Below are positions 1-8,241 of a stretch of 64,000 nucleotides of DNA, in pieces. Every line of letters begins with the position of its first letter. Positions within the stretch are counted from its first letter, which is position 1. This DNA comes from Alteribacter populi (GTDB lineage Bacteria; Bacillota; Bacilli; Bacillales; Salisediminibacteriaceae): positions 3,622,559-3,686,558 of the forward strand of contig NZ_KZ293963.1 in NCBI RefSeq assembly GCF_002352765.1, read 5' to 3'. The notes below the pieces were generated by a model. That model did not search any database, was not told the DNA's origin, and saw nothing but the letters and a program-made list of their open reading frames with translations. Position numbers and translations under genes: made by a program.

Positions 1-28
1 CATTGTAAAGGTAAATGACTATTTTCAT
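1..28 (-). CDS. 5' end of a gene running off the left edge
   Basis: On the minus strand an ATG at 28 follows an AGGAGG ribosome binding site at about 36-41 and opens a frame reading MKIVIYLYN before the window ends. Only nine codons are visible, so no family can be assigned. The call rests on the strong Shine-Dalgarno sequence and its normal spacing. It would be divergent from the HARE-HTH gene at 434. Confidence 0.4.
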
Positions 29-433
29 ATTTTTTCCTCCTCTTTCTCTAGAAACTATTCAATAACACTGCTGGAAATCCTCTAACCAACGAGAAATCTG
101 CATAAAAAGCCAAAAAAAATGGCGTTTCATGATAGTTAGCCTGGCAAGACAATATTCAAAAGGTTACAAATAATTACATATCCTGATTGATTTTATATAA
201 GAAAAAACACACATGCTGACAAATTATTCCTTTAGACACTGTAAATTACTAACAATACAATTTATAATAATACATAGAGTAAAAATGACGTAGCAAAGGG
301 ACGGTAAGGAAGCAAGAGAACCGTCCCCACGCTTCATTTGGCAAAATGTAAATACAAGGCAAAGGTACCATGTTGGACTATGACTGCAAAGCTAATAAGG
401 TTTTTTTCAAAAGGTAATTAATGGGGTGAGTTA
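29..433. other. intergenic region with one short palindromic repeat
   Basis: AT-rich non-coding sequence. The only structure I see is the family A palindrome at 287-335, annotated separately. The promoter of the downstream gene is not obvious. Confidence 0.5.
287..335. repeat. family A short palindromic repeat, copy 1
   Basis: GGGACGGT (298-305) faces ACCGTCCC (320-327). It is preceded by GACGTAGCAAA and followed by a CGCTTC tail. The same outer words recur at 4273-4317, and the core recurs at 1524-1587. It resembles the REP-type palindromes linked to REP-associated transposases; a decayed transposase of that kind lies at 54.1-54.4 kb (the link is inference). Confidence 0.7.
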
Positions 434-1365
434 ATGAGTATCTCTTTTAAGCACCTAGCATACAAGATACTTAAAGAAACAAGCAAACCAATGACACCAA
501 CTGAAATCTGGGAGTACGCTAAACGTAACAATTATGATAGTTTAGTTTCATCTAAAGGCAAGACGCCAGAAAGGTCAATTGGTGCCAGGATGTACGTGGA
601 TATGAACAAAAATCCAGATAGTAAATTTATTAAAATTGAAGAAGCGAAGCCGAGGAAGTTTTTCCTCAAGGAATTGGCTAGTGAAGCAGAAATAAACAGA
701 ATTCGGGAGAAGGAAAAAGAAGACGTGGAGGAACCGGAAGGCAACACTAAATATTCTGAGCGGGATTTGCATCCGTTCCTCACCTATTTTGCTGATACGT
801 TTATGAATATACATACAAAAACCATCTATCATGAGCGTTCTACAAAAAGCAGTTATGCACAATGGCTGCATCCGGATATTGTAGGTGTTAACTTCCCTAT
901 TGATGAATGGCACAAAGAAGTTCTGGAGTTTGGTATGCAGTTTGGTAGCCAATTAGTAAAGATTTATTCTTTTGAACTGAAGAAAGAGCTGACTTTCTCC
1001 AATCTTAGAGAATCTTTTTTTCAGACGGTTTCAAACTCAAGTTGGGCTAATGAAGGGTATTTGGTGGCAGCAAAAGTATCTAGAGATGATGAGTTCTTAA
1101 ATGAACTAAAGCGTCTGTCCACTGCTTTCGGGATAGGAATATCGAGCTGGATATTGAAGACCCTGATTCTTCTTCTGTGCTGTTCCCGGCCAGATACAAA
1201 CCAGACCTGGATTGGGAAACGATAAATAAGATAACGGTCCAGAATCCGGATTTCAAAAAGTTTATTAGAAGAGTAAAGAATGATTTGAATAGCCACGAAG
1301 TCATTAAGCAAATGTACGATAAAGTTTATGAAGCAGAAGCTTTAATTGACTTAATAAAGAAGTGA
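434..1365 (+). pseudogene. HARE-HTH domain protein (HrgA-like), frameshifted
   Basis: The first frame (434-1225) begins with a winged-helix domain of about 75 residues of the HARE-HTH type (HLAYKILKETSKPMTPTEIW near residue 7), a domain found in restriction enzymes, RNA polymerase delta and ASXL-type proteins. A charged linker and an uncharacterised C-terminal domain follow. Near 1141-1145 the natural reading shifts by one base: the coherent continuation ELDIEDPDSSSVLFPARY lies in another frame and runs to a stop at 1363-1365. The original product was probably about 310 residues. The RBS GGGGTGAG precedes the ATG. Family knowledge suggests a DNA-binding or restriction-associated role. No partner gene is adjacent, and a sequencing error cannot be excluded. 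Confidence 0.7.
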
Positions 1366-1373
1366 AATGATTG

Positions 1374-1405
1374 AACCTCCTCTATATAAAAGTGGAGGTT
1401 TTTTG
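1374..1405 (+). terminator. rho-independent terminator
   Basis: AACCTCC (1374-1380) pairs with GGAGGTT (1394-1400), followed by a T-rich tract. It lies 8 nt after the stop of the HARE-HTH gene. Confidence 0.8.
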
Positions 1406-1832
1406 TTGTCATGCGAAGTGATATATAATTAGGAAAGCATATTGGAGGATGGTGTGTTATGAAACTTCGCAAAAGCAAGTTGTCACCGAGAACGATAGAA
1501 GAAAGTAAACAGTTATGAAAAGCTAAGGGACGGTTTTTCTGCTTCATTCGACTGGCAAAAGGAAGCATGAGAACCGTCCCTGCGCTTCCCTTCACTGAAT
1601 TTCAAGAATTTTGGTACTTATTTCAAATGACCTTTGGATTACTATTAAAGACTGTAAACGCTTACGGTGTTGTGGTTATCAGATTTCACTATAGTAACTG
1701 AACGCTCGCTCACCAATTTCGCTCTTATCCCAATATAGAGAACAGACTAAATTATCTGAAAAGGATATGGACAAGGGTTTATAGGGGTGCTATATTTGGT
1801 CGTAGAATTTAACATCACGAGGAGGAGCTTCT
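1406..1832. other. intergenic region with a tiny ORF and a palindrome
   Basis: A 19-codon frame (1459-1518, starting MKLRKSKLSP) has a GGAGG site and an upstream TATAAT-like box, but ends six bases before a family A palindrome. It may be a gene stump cut by that repeat. The rest, up to the transporter at 1833, shows nothing I can name. Confidence 0.4.
1524..1587. repeat. family A short palindromic repeat, copy 2
   Basis: GGGACGG (1527-1533) faces CCGTCCC (1574-1580). Inner arms GCTTC and GGAAGC also pair, giving a long imperfect hairpin. Same core and same CGCTT tail as copies 1 and 3. Confidence 0.7.
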
Positions 1833-3002
1833 ATGATTGAAAATCCACTTATAGCCACGACGTTAATCTTTGCTTTAATTGCTTTGGGTGAATGGTTATC
1901 CATTGTCTCTAGAGCAAGGGTCCCCATGCTTTTAACTGCTATGGTTGGTTTCTTAATCTGCACCTGGACAGGGGTATTTCCAGCAGATATTTTAGACAAA
2001 TCAATGTTCCCTGCTCTCGGGGCAATCTTAATTGGCCCAGCGCTTGTCCATATGGGGACACTCATTCCATTTGAATTGCTGAAAAGTCAAATAAAGGCTG
2101 TTGCTATTGCCATTGGAGGGTTAGTCGTTACGATTGGGACAACCCTTATCTTTATCACTATCTTTTTCGACTATTCGACTGCTGTTGCTGGTGTCGGCCC
2201 AGTTACAGGCGGCATTATCGCCCTCATTATTACGTCAGAAAAGTTAACCGAAATTGGCTTAACAAGTTTAATCGTCGTCCCAGCCTTAATTGTGGCGTTT
2301 CAAGGCTTGATGGGAATGCCGTTAGCGCTAAACTTTATGCGTCGATATTCTAAAAAAGTAATCAATCAAATCGACGAAGGGACATTCGTTCCAATGACGA
2401 AAGGGATAGACAAAACAGTTTTAGAAAAAGAAAGCCAAAAAACAAGCATTTTAAAATCTAGTTTAACGCTAAAGCTATTCTATGTTTTTGTTGGGGCTGC
2501 AATCGGAGTTACTCTTGGTGAACTTACAGCCATTCACTATAGCTTATGGTGTTTAGCAATAGGAATTGCTGGCTTAAAATTTGGTCTATTCGAAGCACGC
2601 TCACTTGAAAAAGCGAATTCATTTACGATCACCATGATTGGTATTATTTTCGTTGTTATTGGTACGATGGCTGATGTCACTCCACAGGATGTTTTAAATC
2701 ATTTACCTGCAATTATGGCGATCATCTTTATCGGTACAGCAGGACTTTCCCTCGGTGGTTACATCGTATCAAAGCTAGTAAAGTGGGACCCTTTAAAAGG
2801 AATGCCAGTTGCTTTAACAGCACTCTTCGGATTCCCAGCAGATTATATCTTGTGTGAGGAAGTTGCACGTAGTGTAGCGAGAAATAAAAAAGAAGAAAAA
2901 TTGATTTTTGAGGAACTATTGGCACCGATGTTAATCGGAGGATTTACAACAGTAACCATTGCATCAGTTGTCATTGCAGGAATACTTGTACAAACACTAT
3001 AA
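1833..3002 (+). CDS. multi-pass membrane protein, putative transporter
   Basis: 389 residues with roughly ten to twelve hydrophobic segments, broken by a charged cytoplasmic-looking loop at about residues 175-208. I cannot place it in a named transporter family with confidence; the overall pattern recalls organic-anion or GltS-like symporters. The start is supported by an AGGAGG site seven bases upstream. The stop is 15 nt before an amidohydrolase gene with its own RBS, so the two are probably one transcript. The pairing suggests import of the compound that the amidohydrolase splits, which is inference from neighbourhood only. Confidence 0.75.
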   Translation: MIENPLIATTLIFALIALGEWLSIVSRARVPMLLTAMVGFLICTWTGVFPADILDKSMFPALGAILIGPALVHMGTLIPFELLKSQIKAVAIAIGGLVVTIGTTLIFITIFFDYSTAVAGVGPVTGGIIALIITSEKLTEIGLTSLIVVPALIVAFQGLMGMPLALNFMRRYSKKVINQIDEGTFVPMTKGIDKTVLEKESQKTSILKSSLTLKLFYVFVGAAIGVTLGELTAIHYSLWCLAIGIAGLKFGLFEARSLEKANSFTITMIGIIFVVIGTMADVTPQDVLNHLPAIMAIIFIGTAGLSLGGYIVSKLVKWDPLKGMPVALTALFGFPADYILCEEVARSVARNKKEEKLIFEELLAPMLIGGFTTVTIASVVIAGILVQTL

Positions 3003-3017
3003 GGAGAGAGATGACTT

Positions 3018-4262
3018 ATGAGTAAAAAACTGATTAAAAACGGCACTGTTATTAATGGAACAGGTGCTGATGCAAAGGAAGGACATATTGTTGTTGTTGA
3101 AGGAAATAAAATAGTGTATGTCGGTCCAGAAGAAAGCTATGATGTTTGTGGAGATGAAGAAGTGATTGATGCACAAGGTGGAACAATTTTACCAGGGTTA
3201 ATTGATACACATGTTCATATGATGTTTGAATATGAGCCTGTTCAAAAAAGATTAACTACCCCATTTTCAATGATGTTTTATAAAGCACAAAAATATTTTG
3301 AAAAAACGATAAACGCAGGGGTAACATCTGTACGTGATGCACTTGGAGCAGACCTAGGTGTCAAACATGCCGTTGAGCAAGGCTACATTAAAGGACCACG
3401 CCTCCAAGTGAGTATTAACGCCTTAACCATTACAGGTGGTCACGGAGATGGCACCCAGTTGTCTGGCCAAGTATTAGATATCCTTCCATCTGATTACCCA
3501 GGCATGCCAGACGGACGGTGTGATGGTGTCGATGAAGTAAGGAAGAAAACACGGCAAATGCTTCGGGCAGGAGCTGAAGTCATTAAGGTTCATGCAACAG
3601 GCGGTGTCTTAAGCCCAACCGACCATCCAGAATTCACACAGTTCTCTCTAGATGAGCTAAAAGCCATTGTCGAAGAAGGAAAGTTTCGCAAGGGTGTCAA
3701 AGTCATGGCACATGCACAAGGCGCAGAAGGAATTAAAAACGCTGTTAAAGCTGGAATCCATTCAATTGAACACGGGATATTTATTGATGATGAAGTAGCT
3801 GAATTAATGGTTGAGAGCGGAACCTATTTAGTTCCAACACTTCTAGCTCCAGTATCTGTGTTAGAAATGGCCGATCAACTCGGGATGCCACAATCAGCAG
3901 TCGAAAAATCTAAAGAAGTCATTGAACAGCATAAAGAAAGCATTGCCCGTGCACATAAAGCAGGCGTTAAAATTGCTATGGGGACAGATGCTGGCGTGTT
4001 TCTCCACGGCACAAACCTACGTGAACTTGGCTTAATGGTTGATGTCGGCATAACCCCAATGGAAGCGCTCGTTGCTTCCACAAAAACCGCAGCAGAGTGT
4101 TTGGGATGGGATGACAAGCTCGGGACATTAGAAGAAGGAAAACTTGCCGACGTTGTGGTAGTGAAAGGAAACCCATTAAATGACATTTACTCCTTGGCAG
4201 ATAACGATCATGTTCAAGTTGTGATAAAGGATGGAAAAATTGAAAAGAACTTATTAGTATAA
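3018..4262 (+). CDS. metal-dependent amidohydrolase (imidazolonepropionase / Xaa-Pro dipeptidase-like)
   Basis: 414 residues of the amidohydrolase superfamily. All metal-site elements are visible: DTHVH (His65, His67), the lysine to be carbamylated in EVIKVHATGG (Lys190), His232 in MAHAQG, His252 in SIEHG, and the catalytic Asp324 in GTDAG. A small N-terminal beta-domain and a matching C-terminal strand segment (LADVVVVKGNPL) flank the barrel, as usual. The GGHGDGTQ stretch resembles the group annotated as Xaa-Pro dipeptidases or imidazolonepropionase-like enzymes. Substrate unknown: hydrolysis of an N-acyl, dipeptide or cyclic amide bond in the cytoplasm is expected. Cotranscribed with the membrane protein upstream. 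A family A palindrome follows the stop. Confidence 0.85.
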   Translation: MSKKLIKNGTVINGTGADAKEGHIVVVEGNKIVYVGPEESYDVCGDEEVIDAQGGTILPGLIDTHVHMMFEYEPVQKRLTTPFSMMFYKAQKYFEKTINAGVTSVRDALGADLGVKHAVEQGYIKGPRLQVSINALTITGGHGDGTQLSGQVLDILPSDYPGMPDGRCDGVDEVRKKTRQMLRAGAEVIKVHATGGVLSPTDHPEFTQFSLDELKAIVEEGKFRKGVKVMAHAQGAEGIKNAVKAGIHSIEHGIFIDDEVAELMVESGTYLVPTLLAPVSVLEMADQLGMPQSAVEKSKEVIEQHKESIARAHKAGVKIAMGTDAGVFLHGTNLRELGLMVDVGITPMEALVASTKTAAECLGWDDKLGTLEEGKLADVVVVKGNPLNDIYSLADNDHVQVVIKDGKIEKNLLV

Positions 4263-4272
4263 AATAATATTC

Positions 4273-4317
4273 GACGTAGCAAAGGGACGGTTTAGTTAAA
4301 AACCGTCCCCGCGCTTT
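4273..4317. repeat. family A short palindromic repeat, copy 3
   Basis: GGGACGGTTT (4284-4293) and AAACCGTCCC (4300-4309) form a perfect 10-bp stem with a 6-nt loop. Prefix GACGTAGCAAA as in copy 1. It sits between two convergent genes and could also serve as a transcription stop, although the T-run is weak. Confidence 0.75.
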
Positions 4318-4320
4318 CTA

Positions 4321-6540
4321 TTAATTACGTGTTAATTGAGCTTTTTTAGTATCAATCGGATTAAGGTCGAATCGGTCTGCATTCATTACTTTGACCCAGG
4401 CAGCGATAAAGTCTCGGACAAACTTTTCTTTGTTATCGTCTTGAGCGTAAACTTCTGAAAGGGAACGTAGAACGGAGTTGGAACCGAAAACGAGGTCAAC
4501 TCTCGTTGCAGTACGTACGACTTCACCTGTCTTGCGGTCACGTCCTTCATATACGTTGTGGTCAACAGGTTTCCATTCGATTCCCATGTCAAGTAAGTTC
4601 ACAAAGAAGTCGTTTGTGAGGGTGCCGACACGGTTCGTGAATACGCCGTGCTTAGTGCTACCGAAGTTAGTACCAAGCGCACGCATACCACCAATAAGAG
4701 CAGTCATTTCTGGTGCAGTAAGAGTTAAGAGTTGTGCTTTGTCTATAAGAAGCTCTTCTGGTCTTACATTGTACTGCTTCTTCAGATAGTTACGGAAACC
4801 ATCAGCGTAAGGTTCCAGTACATCGAAGCTCTCTGCATCCGTTTGTTCTACTGTGGCATCACCGCGTCCAGGTGTAAACGGAACTGTTACGTCAAAGCCT
4901 GCATCTTTTGCAGCTTTTTCTACTGCTGCACTACCGCCCAGTACGATCAAATCGGCAATGCTGACTTTTTTATCAAGGTGATTTTGAATGTTTTGAAGTA
5001 CGGTAAGTACTTTTTCAAGTTGTTCTGGCTGATTCACTTCCCAATCCTTTTGTGGAGCAAGGCGGATGTGCGCACCATTGGCACCGCCACGCATATCGGA
5101 TCCGCGGAAAGTGCTGGCGGAAGCCCAGGCAGTTGTTACGAGTTCGCTCACTGTAAGTCCTGAGTCCAGGATCTTCTCTTTTAGCTCTTCGATTTCTGCA
5201 TCTGTCAATTCATAATCAACTTTTTGGATAGGGTCTTGCCAGATAAACTCTTCTTCCGGAACTTCTGGTCCAAGATAGCGGTCACGAGGACCCATGTCAC
5301 GGTGTAAGAGTTTAAACCAAGCATGAGCAAAGGCATTGGCAAATTCATCTGGATTCTTATGGAAACGGCGGGAGATCTTTTCGAATTCCGGATCTTCACG
5401 CAACGCCATATCCGCGGTAGTCATCATTGTTGGAACACGCTTGGATGGATCTTCCGCATCAGGTGCAAGGTGGTTCTCATCTGGATTGACAGGCTTCCAT
5501 TGATGTGCACCGGCAGGGCTCTTCGTTAGCTCCCATTCATATCCGAACAGCATATCAAAGTAAGTGTTGTCCCATTGTGTCGGAGTAGGCGTCCAAGCTC
5601 CTTCAATTCCGCTCGTGATTGTGTCAGAACCTTTTCCGCTGCCATGTGTGCCTTCCCAGCCTAAGCCTTGTGATTCAAGAGGAGCTGCTTCTGGATCTGG
5701 GCCAACATGTTTCTCGGCGTCTCCTGCACCGTGCGCCTTACCAAACGTATGACCGCCAGCCGTTAGTGCAACCGTTTCTTCATCGTTCATTCCCATACGC
5801 AAAAAGGTTTCACGAATGTCACGGGCACTTGCAAGCGGATCGGGCTTTCCGTTTGGACCTTCCGGGTTTACATAGATAAGACCCATCTGAACAGCTGCAA
5901 GCGGATTTTCCAGTTCACGATCACCGGAGTAACGGTTATCACCGAGCCATTCTGTTTCAGAGCCCCAGTAGATGTCTTCTTCCGGATGCCAGATGTCTGG
6001 GCGTCCAGCTCCAAACCCAATCGTTTTTCCGCCCATTGATTCGATCGCCACATTCCCTGCTAGAACAAGGAGGTCGGCCCAGGAGATCTTGTTACCGTAT
6101 TTCTGCTTAATCGGCCATAATAATCTGCGAGCTTTATCAAGGTTGCCGTTGTCAGGCCAGCTGTTTAGCGGAGCAAAGCGCTGTGCACCAGTTCCACCGC
6201 CACCTCGGCCATCACCAGTTCGATACGTACCAGCCGCATGCCAAGACATACGGATAAAGAATGGACCGTAATGTCCGTAGTCAGCAGGCCACCAATCTTG
6301 GCTGTCGGTCATTAATTCATTAAGGTCTTTCTTAAGTGCATCGTAATCTAATTCTTTAAACTCTTCGGAATAAATAAAATCTTCTTCCATAGGATTAGAT
6401 TTTGTGTCATGCTGTTGCAAAATATTTAAGTTCAGCGCATTTGGCCACCAGTCTTTACTTGTCGTACCGCTAGATTTTTTGCTTGTAGAGCTTCCATGGA
6501 ACGGGCAACTTTCAATGCTTTGCACGTCTTTGTTATCCAT
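4321..6540 (-). CDS. katG: catalase-peroxidase KatG
   Basis: 739 residues, the usual full length for bifunctional haem catalase-peroxidase, which removes hydrogen peroxide in the cytoplasm. The distal site RMSWHAAG supplies Arg97, Trp100 and His101. Tyr223 (GLIYVNPEG) and Met249 (FLRMGMND) complete the Trp-Tyr-Met adduct needed for catalase activity, and the proximal haem ligand is His264 in GGHTFGKAHG. The C-terminal duplicated peroxidase-like domain is complete. The start has a good GGAGAGG site. Two PerR-like inverted repeats lie 70-100 bp upstream, so peroxide control is likely. Single-gene transcript, convergent with the amidohydrolase. Confidence 0.97.
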   Translation of the reverse strand: MDNKDVQSIESCPFHGSSTSKKSSGTTSKDWWPNALNLNILQQHDTKSNPMEEDFIYSEEFKELDYDALKKDLNELMTDSQDWWPADYGHYGPFFIRMSWHAAGTYRTGDGRGGGGTGAQRFAPLNSWPDNGNLDKARRLLWPIKQKYGNKISWADLLVLAGNVAIESMGGKTIGFGAGRPDIWHPEEDIYWGSETEWLGDNRYSGDRELENPLAAVQMGLIYVNPEGPNGKPDPLASARDIRETFLRMGMNDEETVALTAGGHTFGKAHGAGDAEKHVGPDPEAAPLESQGLGWEGTHGSGKGSDTITSGIEGAWTPTPTQWDNTYFDMLFGYEWELTKSPAGAHQWKPVNPDENHLAPDAEDPSKRVPTMMTTADMALREDPEFEKISRRFHKNPDEFANAFAHAWFKLLHRDMGPRDRYLGPEVPEEEFIWQDPIQKVDYELTDAEIEELKEKILDSGLTVSELVTTAWASASTFRGSDMRGGANGAHIRLAPQKDWEVNQPEQLEKVLTVLQNIQNHLDKKVSIADLIVLGGSAAVEKAAKDAGFDVTVPFTPGRGDATVEQTDAESFDVLEPYADGFRNYLKKQYNVRPEELLIDKAQLLTLTAPEMTALIGGMRALGTNFGSTKHGVFTNRVGTLTNDFFVNLLDMGIEWKPVDHNVYEGRDRKTGEVVRTATRVDLVFGSNSVLRSLSEVYAQDDNKEKFVRDFIAAWVKVMNADRFDLNPIDTKKAQLTRN

Positions 6541-6611
6541 ATTTCCCTCTCCTTTTGTGTATAATATAGTAAATAATTACCCCTCTAGTCGTAAGAATTT
6601 CACGACTCAGA

Positions 6612-6643
6612 TTAGAATAATTATTTCCATGTTATCATTATAA
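6612..6643. promoter_or_regulatory. candidate PerR operators upstream of katG
   Basis: TTAGAATAATTATTT (6612-6626) and the 15-mer at 6629-6643, ending in the perfect half-site ATTATAA, each match 11-12 of 14 defined positions of the Bacillus PerR box TTATAATNATTATAA. They lie 72-103 bp upstream of the katG start. katG/katA genes are classic PerR targets. AT-rich DNA makes chance matches possible. Confidence 0.4.
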
Positions 6644-7020
6644 AAAAATATTATTTAAAATGAAAGAAATAAAGCTTGTGAGAATAAAAGTATTTTGATT
6701 GCCCTAGCAAGAAGGAATGTTTTTTGTTAATATTCGATTTCGGCATTAAGGATCGAAATTCCTTCTTCTTCTGCTTATTGATGGGTAAAGAAGAATGAGA
6801 ACCATCTCCACTTTCCCACGCTTCCAGACCAAAGTAGGAATAAGGTGTATGGGTGAAAGGGAACTACATAACCGTTTAGTCCATAATAAAAAGAGCAGGC
6901 ATATAGCCTGCTCTTTATCTAAAATCATTTGCCAAAACTTTTGGTAGAAATAAGAGTATCCTACCCGTTATCTTGTGAATAAACAGGAAGTATATTGACT
7001 AGTCTCAATGAACCTAAGGA
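6644..7020. other. intergenic region with a bidirectional terminator
   Basis: Contains the hairpin at 6890-6916 and a degenerate trace of the family A repeat near 6785-6830 (GAGAACCATCTCC). No convincing gene. Confidence 0.5.
6890..6916. terminator. bidirectional hairpin terminator
   Basis: AAAGAGCAGGC (6890-6900) and GCCTGCTCTTT (6906-6916) form a perfect 11-bp stem with a 5-nt loop, with A/T-rich flanks on both sides. Confidence 0.75.
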
Positions 7021-7239
7021 CTAGTGGAAGAATTGGAGCTGATCATTCTTCACAACTTCCGTACAATGCAATTTTCCCCCGACAAGCAATGGAATTGTAC
7101 GTCTGATGTAGTTAATCTCTCTACTTCTAACCGATTCCTTCCCGTGTGACCCATCACGGATACAATCGAAGATCAGGTGAGCAAACTCATGCTCAATCCT
7201 CCGCCAAGAACTAGGTTTATTCCGATTCTCTTCGGACAT
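7021..7239 (-). CDS. small protein of unknown function with an HExxH motif
   Basis: 72 residues, basic, with the string IEHEFAHLIFD near residue 15. HEFAH fits the HExxH zinc-peptidase signature seen for example in ImmA/IrrE proteins, but the protein is far shorter than that family, so this may be chance or the remains of a longer gene. The start codon overlaps the end of the upstream HTH gene by 23 nt, which points to translational coupling. Function not recognised. Confidence 0.5.
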   Translation of the reverse strand: MSEENRNKPSSWRRIEHEFAHLIFDCIRDGSHGKESVRSREINYIRRTIPLLVGGKLHCTEVVKNDQLQFFH

Positions 7240-7897
7240 GCTCTAACCTCATCGTAAAGTATTTCCAGACTTCTTTGTCGCTACGTTCCTCAGGGGTTAG
7301 TTCTTCGTCCGGTTTTGCACCAAGAGTAAGTTGAAAGTCACCGCCATACTTTTCCTCAAGCTCGGCAGATTGATATACAAGGAAATCGAATTCATTTAGG
7401 TCAAGGTCGCTTTCCTCTAAATCACGTTCTCTTTGTATTTCACGCTCGTAAGACTCGATAATTTTGATAAGTGGAATAACCTTACCAGCAGGGTTCCGGT
7501 AGGAGGCGGTTTCAGGAATTCGAATGTGTTGTCCTTCTTTTGCACGCTCAATTCCAATGAAGCGACCTTCCTTAATCCACTTATTGATTGCTGTTTGAGA
7601 CACATCAAAAAACTTTGCTAATTGCCCAGTTTTATAAGTCACAACTTCTTCTACGTAAGCGTCGTCACTAGCCAACTCAGCCCAGCGTTCCTTGATTTCT
7701 GATAGTAATTTTCGGACCTTTTCTGGATCACTCAAGATATAATTATTTACTTTGCTACTATCAATTTTGAAGCGCGGTGATTCTTCCAATAACTTTAAAC
7801 AAGCCTTGAGAAATACAATGTTTGACTCGTTATCATTGATAATGTTTTTTTCGAATTTTTCCATGAATATGTTCTTTTCTTGGACATCCAATGACAT
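7217..7897 (-). CDS. helix-turn-helix (excisionase/MerR-like) DNA-binding protein
   Basis: About 226 residues if started at the ATG at 7897, which has a GAGAGGTG site (a GTG at 7906 is also possible). The middle carries a MerR/excisionase-type HTH, KTGQLAKFFDVSQTAINKWI followed by EGRFIGIERAKEGQHIRIP. The N-terminal part is an uncharacterised helical region and the C-terminus is acidic. It overlaps the small gene downstream, and the pair is an isolated unit. Such HTH proteins occur as regulators of small mobile or toxin-antitoxin cassettes; that is a possibility, not a conclusion. Confidence 0.7.
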   Translation of the reverse strand: MSLDVQEKNIFMEKFEKNIINDNESNIVFLKACLKLLEESPRFKIDSSKVNNYILSDPEKVRKLLSEIKERWAELASDDAYVEEVVTYKTGQLAKFFDVSQTAINKWIKEGRFIGIERAKEGQHIRIPETASYRNPAGKVIPLIKIIESYEREIQRERDLEESDLDLNEFDFLVYQSAELEEKYGGDFQLTLGAKPDEELTPEERSDKEVWKYFTMRLEHVRRESE

Positions 7898-8241
7898 ATT
7901 GATCACCTCTCACCTCCAATCATACATAAACTGAAACCAAACTGAAACCCCTAGGCACTATTCTTTTCATATTTATTTTATTTATACCCTCTATTCTATG
8001 AATATGTGCATAGATAGAAAACATTCCTGAATCCTTTGATGCGCTATAGAAAATCCATGATAGGTTATGGTTAGATCCTTCATGCTGCTCCGATTTAGAT
8101 TGAAAGAAAAATGAGCCTTATTGATTATTCGATAAGGCTCTTTGTATCGAAAATGTTTGTCGAAAAATAGGCCAATTTGTGAAACGTTGGCTGTTTTCAT
8201 ACCGTCAAATAGAGTAAGTAAAATTAAAAGGGGTTAGTGTA
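7898..8241. other. intergenic region with a hairpin
   Basis: Divergent region between the HTH gene and the deacetylase. GAGCCTTAT (8113-8121) and ATAAGGCTC (8132-8140) form a stem followed by TTTG, probably a weak terminator or leader hairpin. No supported gene; the frame on the minus strand at 7991-8200 lacks an RBS. Confidence 0.45.

Noticed and set aside
4478..6271. several plus-strand frames inside katG
   Set aside because: Antisense shadows of a well-supported gene; no RBS or family match.
6746..6928. 60-residue minus-strand frame
   Set aside because: Runs through the bidirectional terminator and has no plausible start.
7991..8200. 69-residue frame on the minus strand
   Set aside because: No RBS, low-complexity unlikely protein, and it crosses a terminator-like hairpin.
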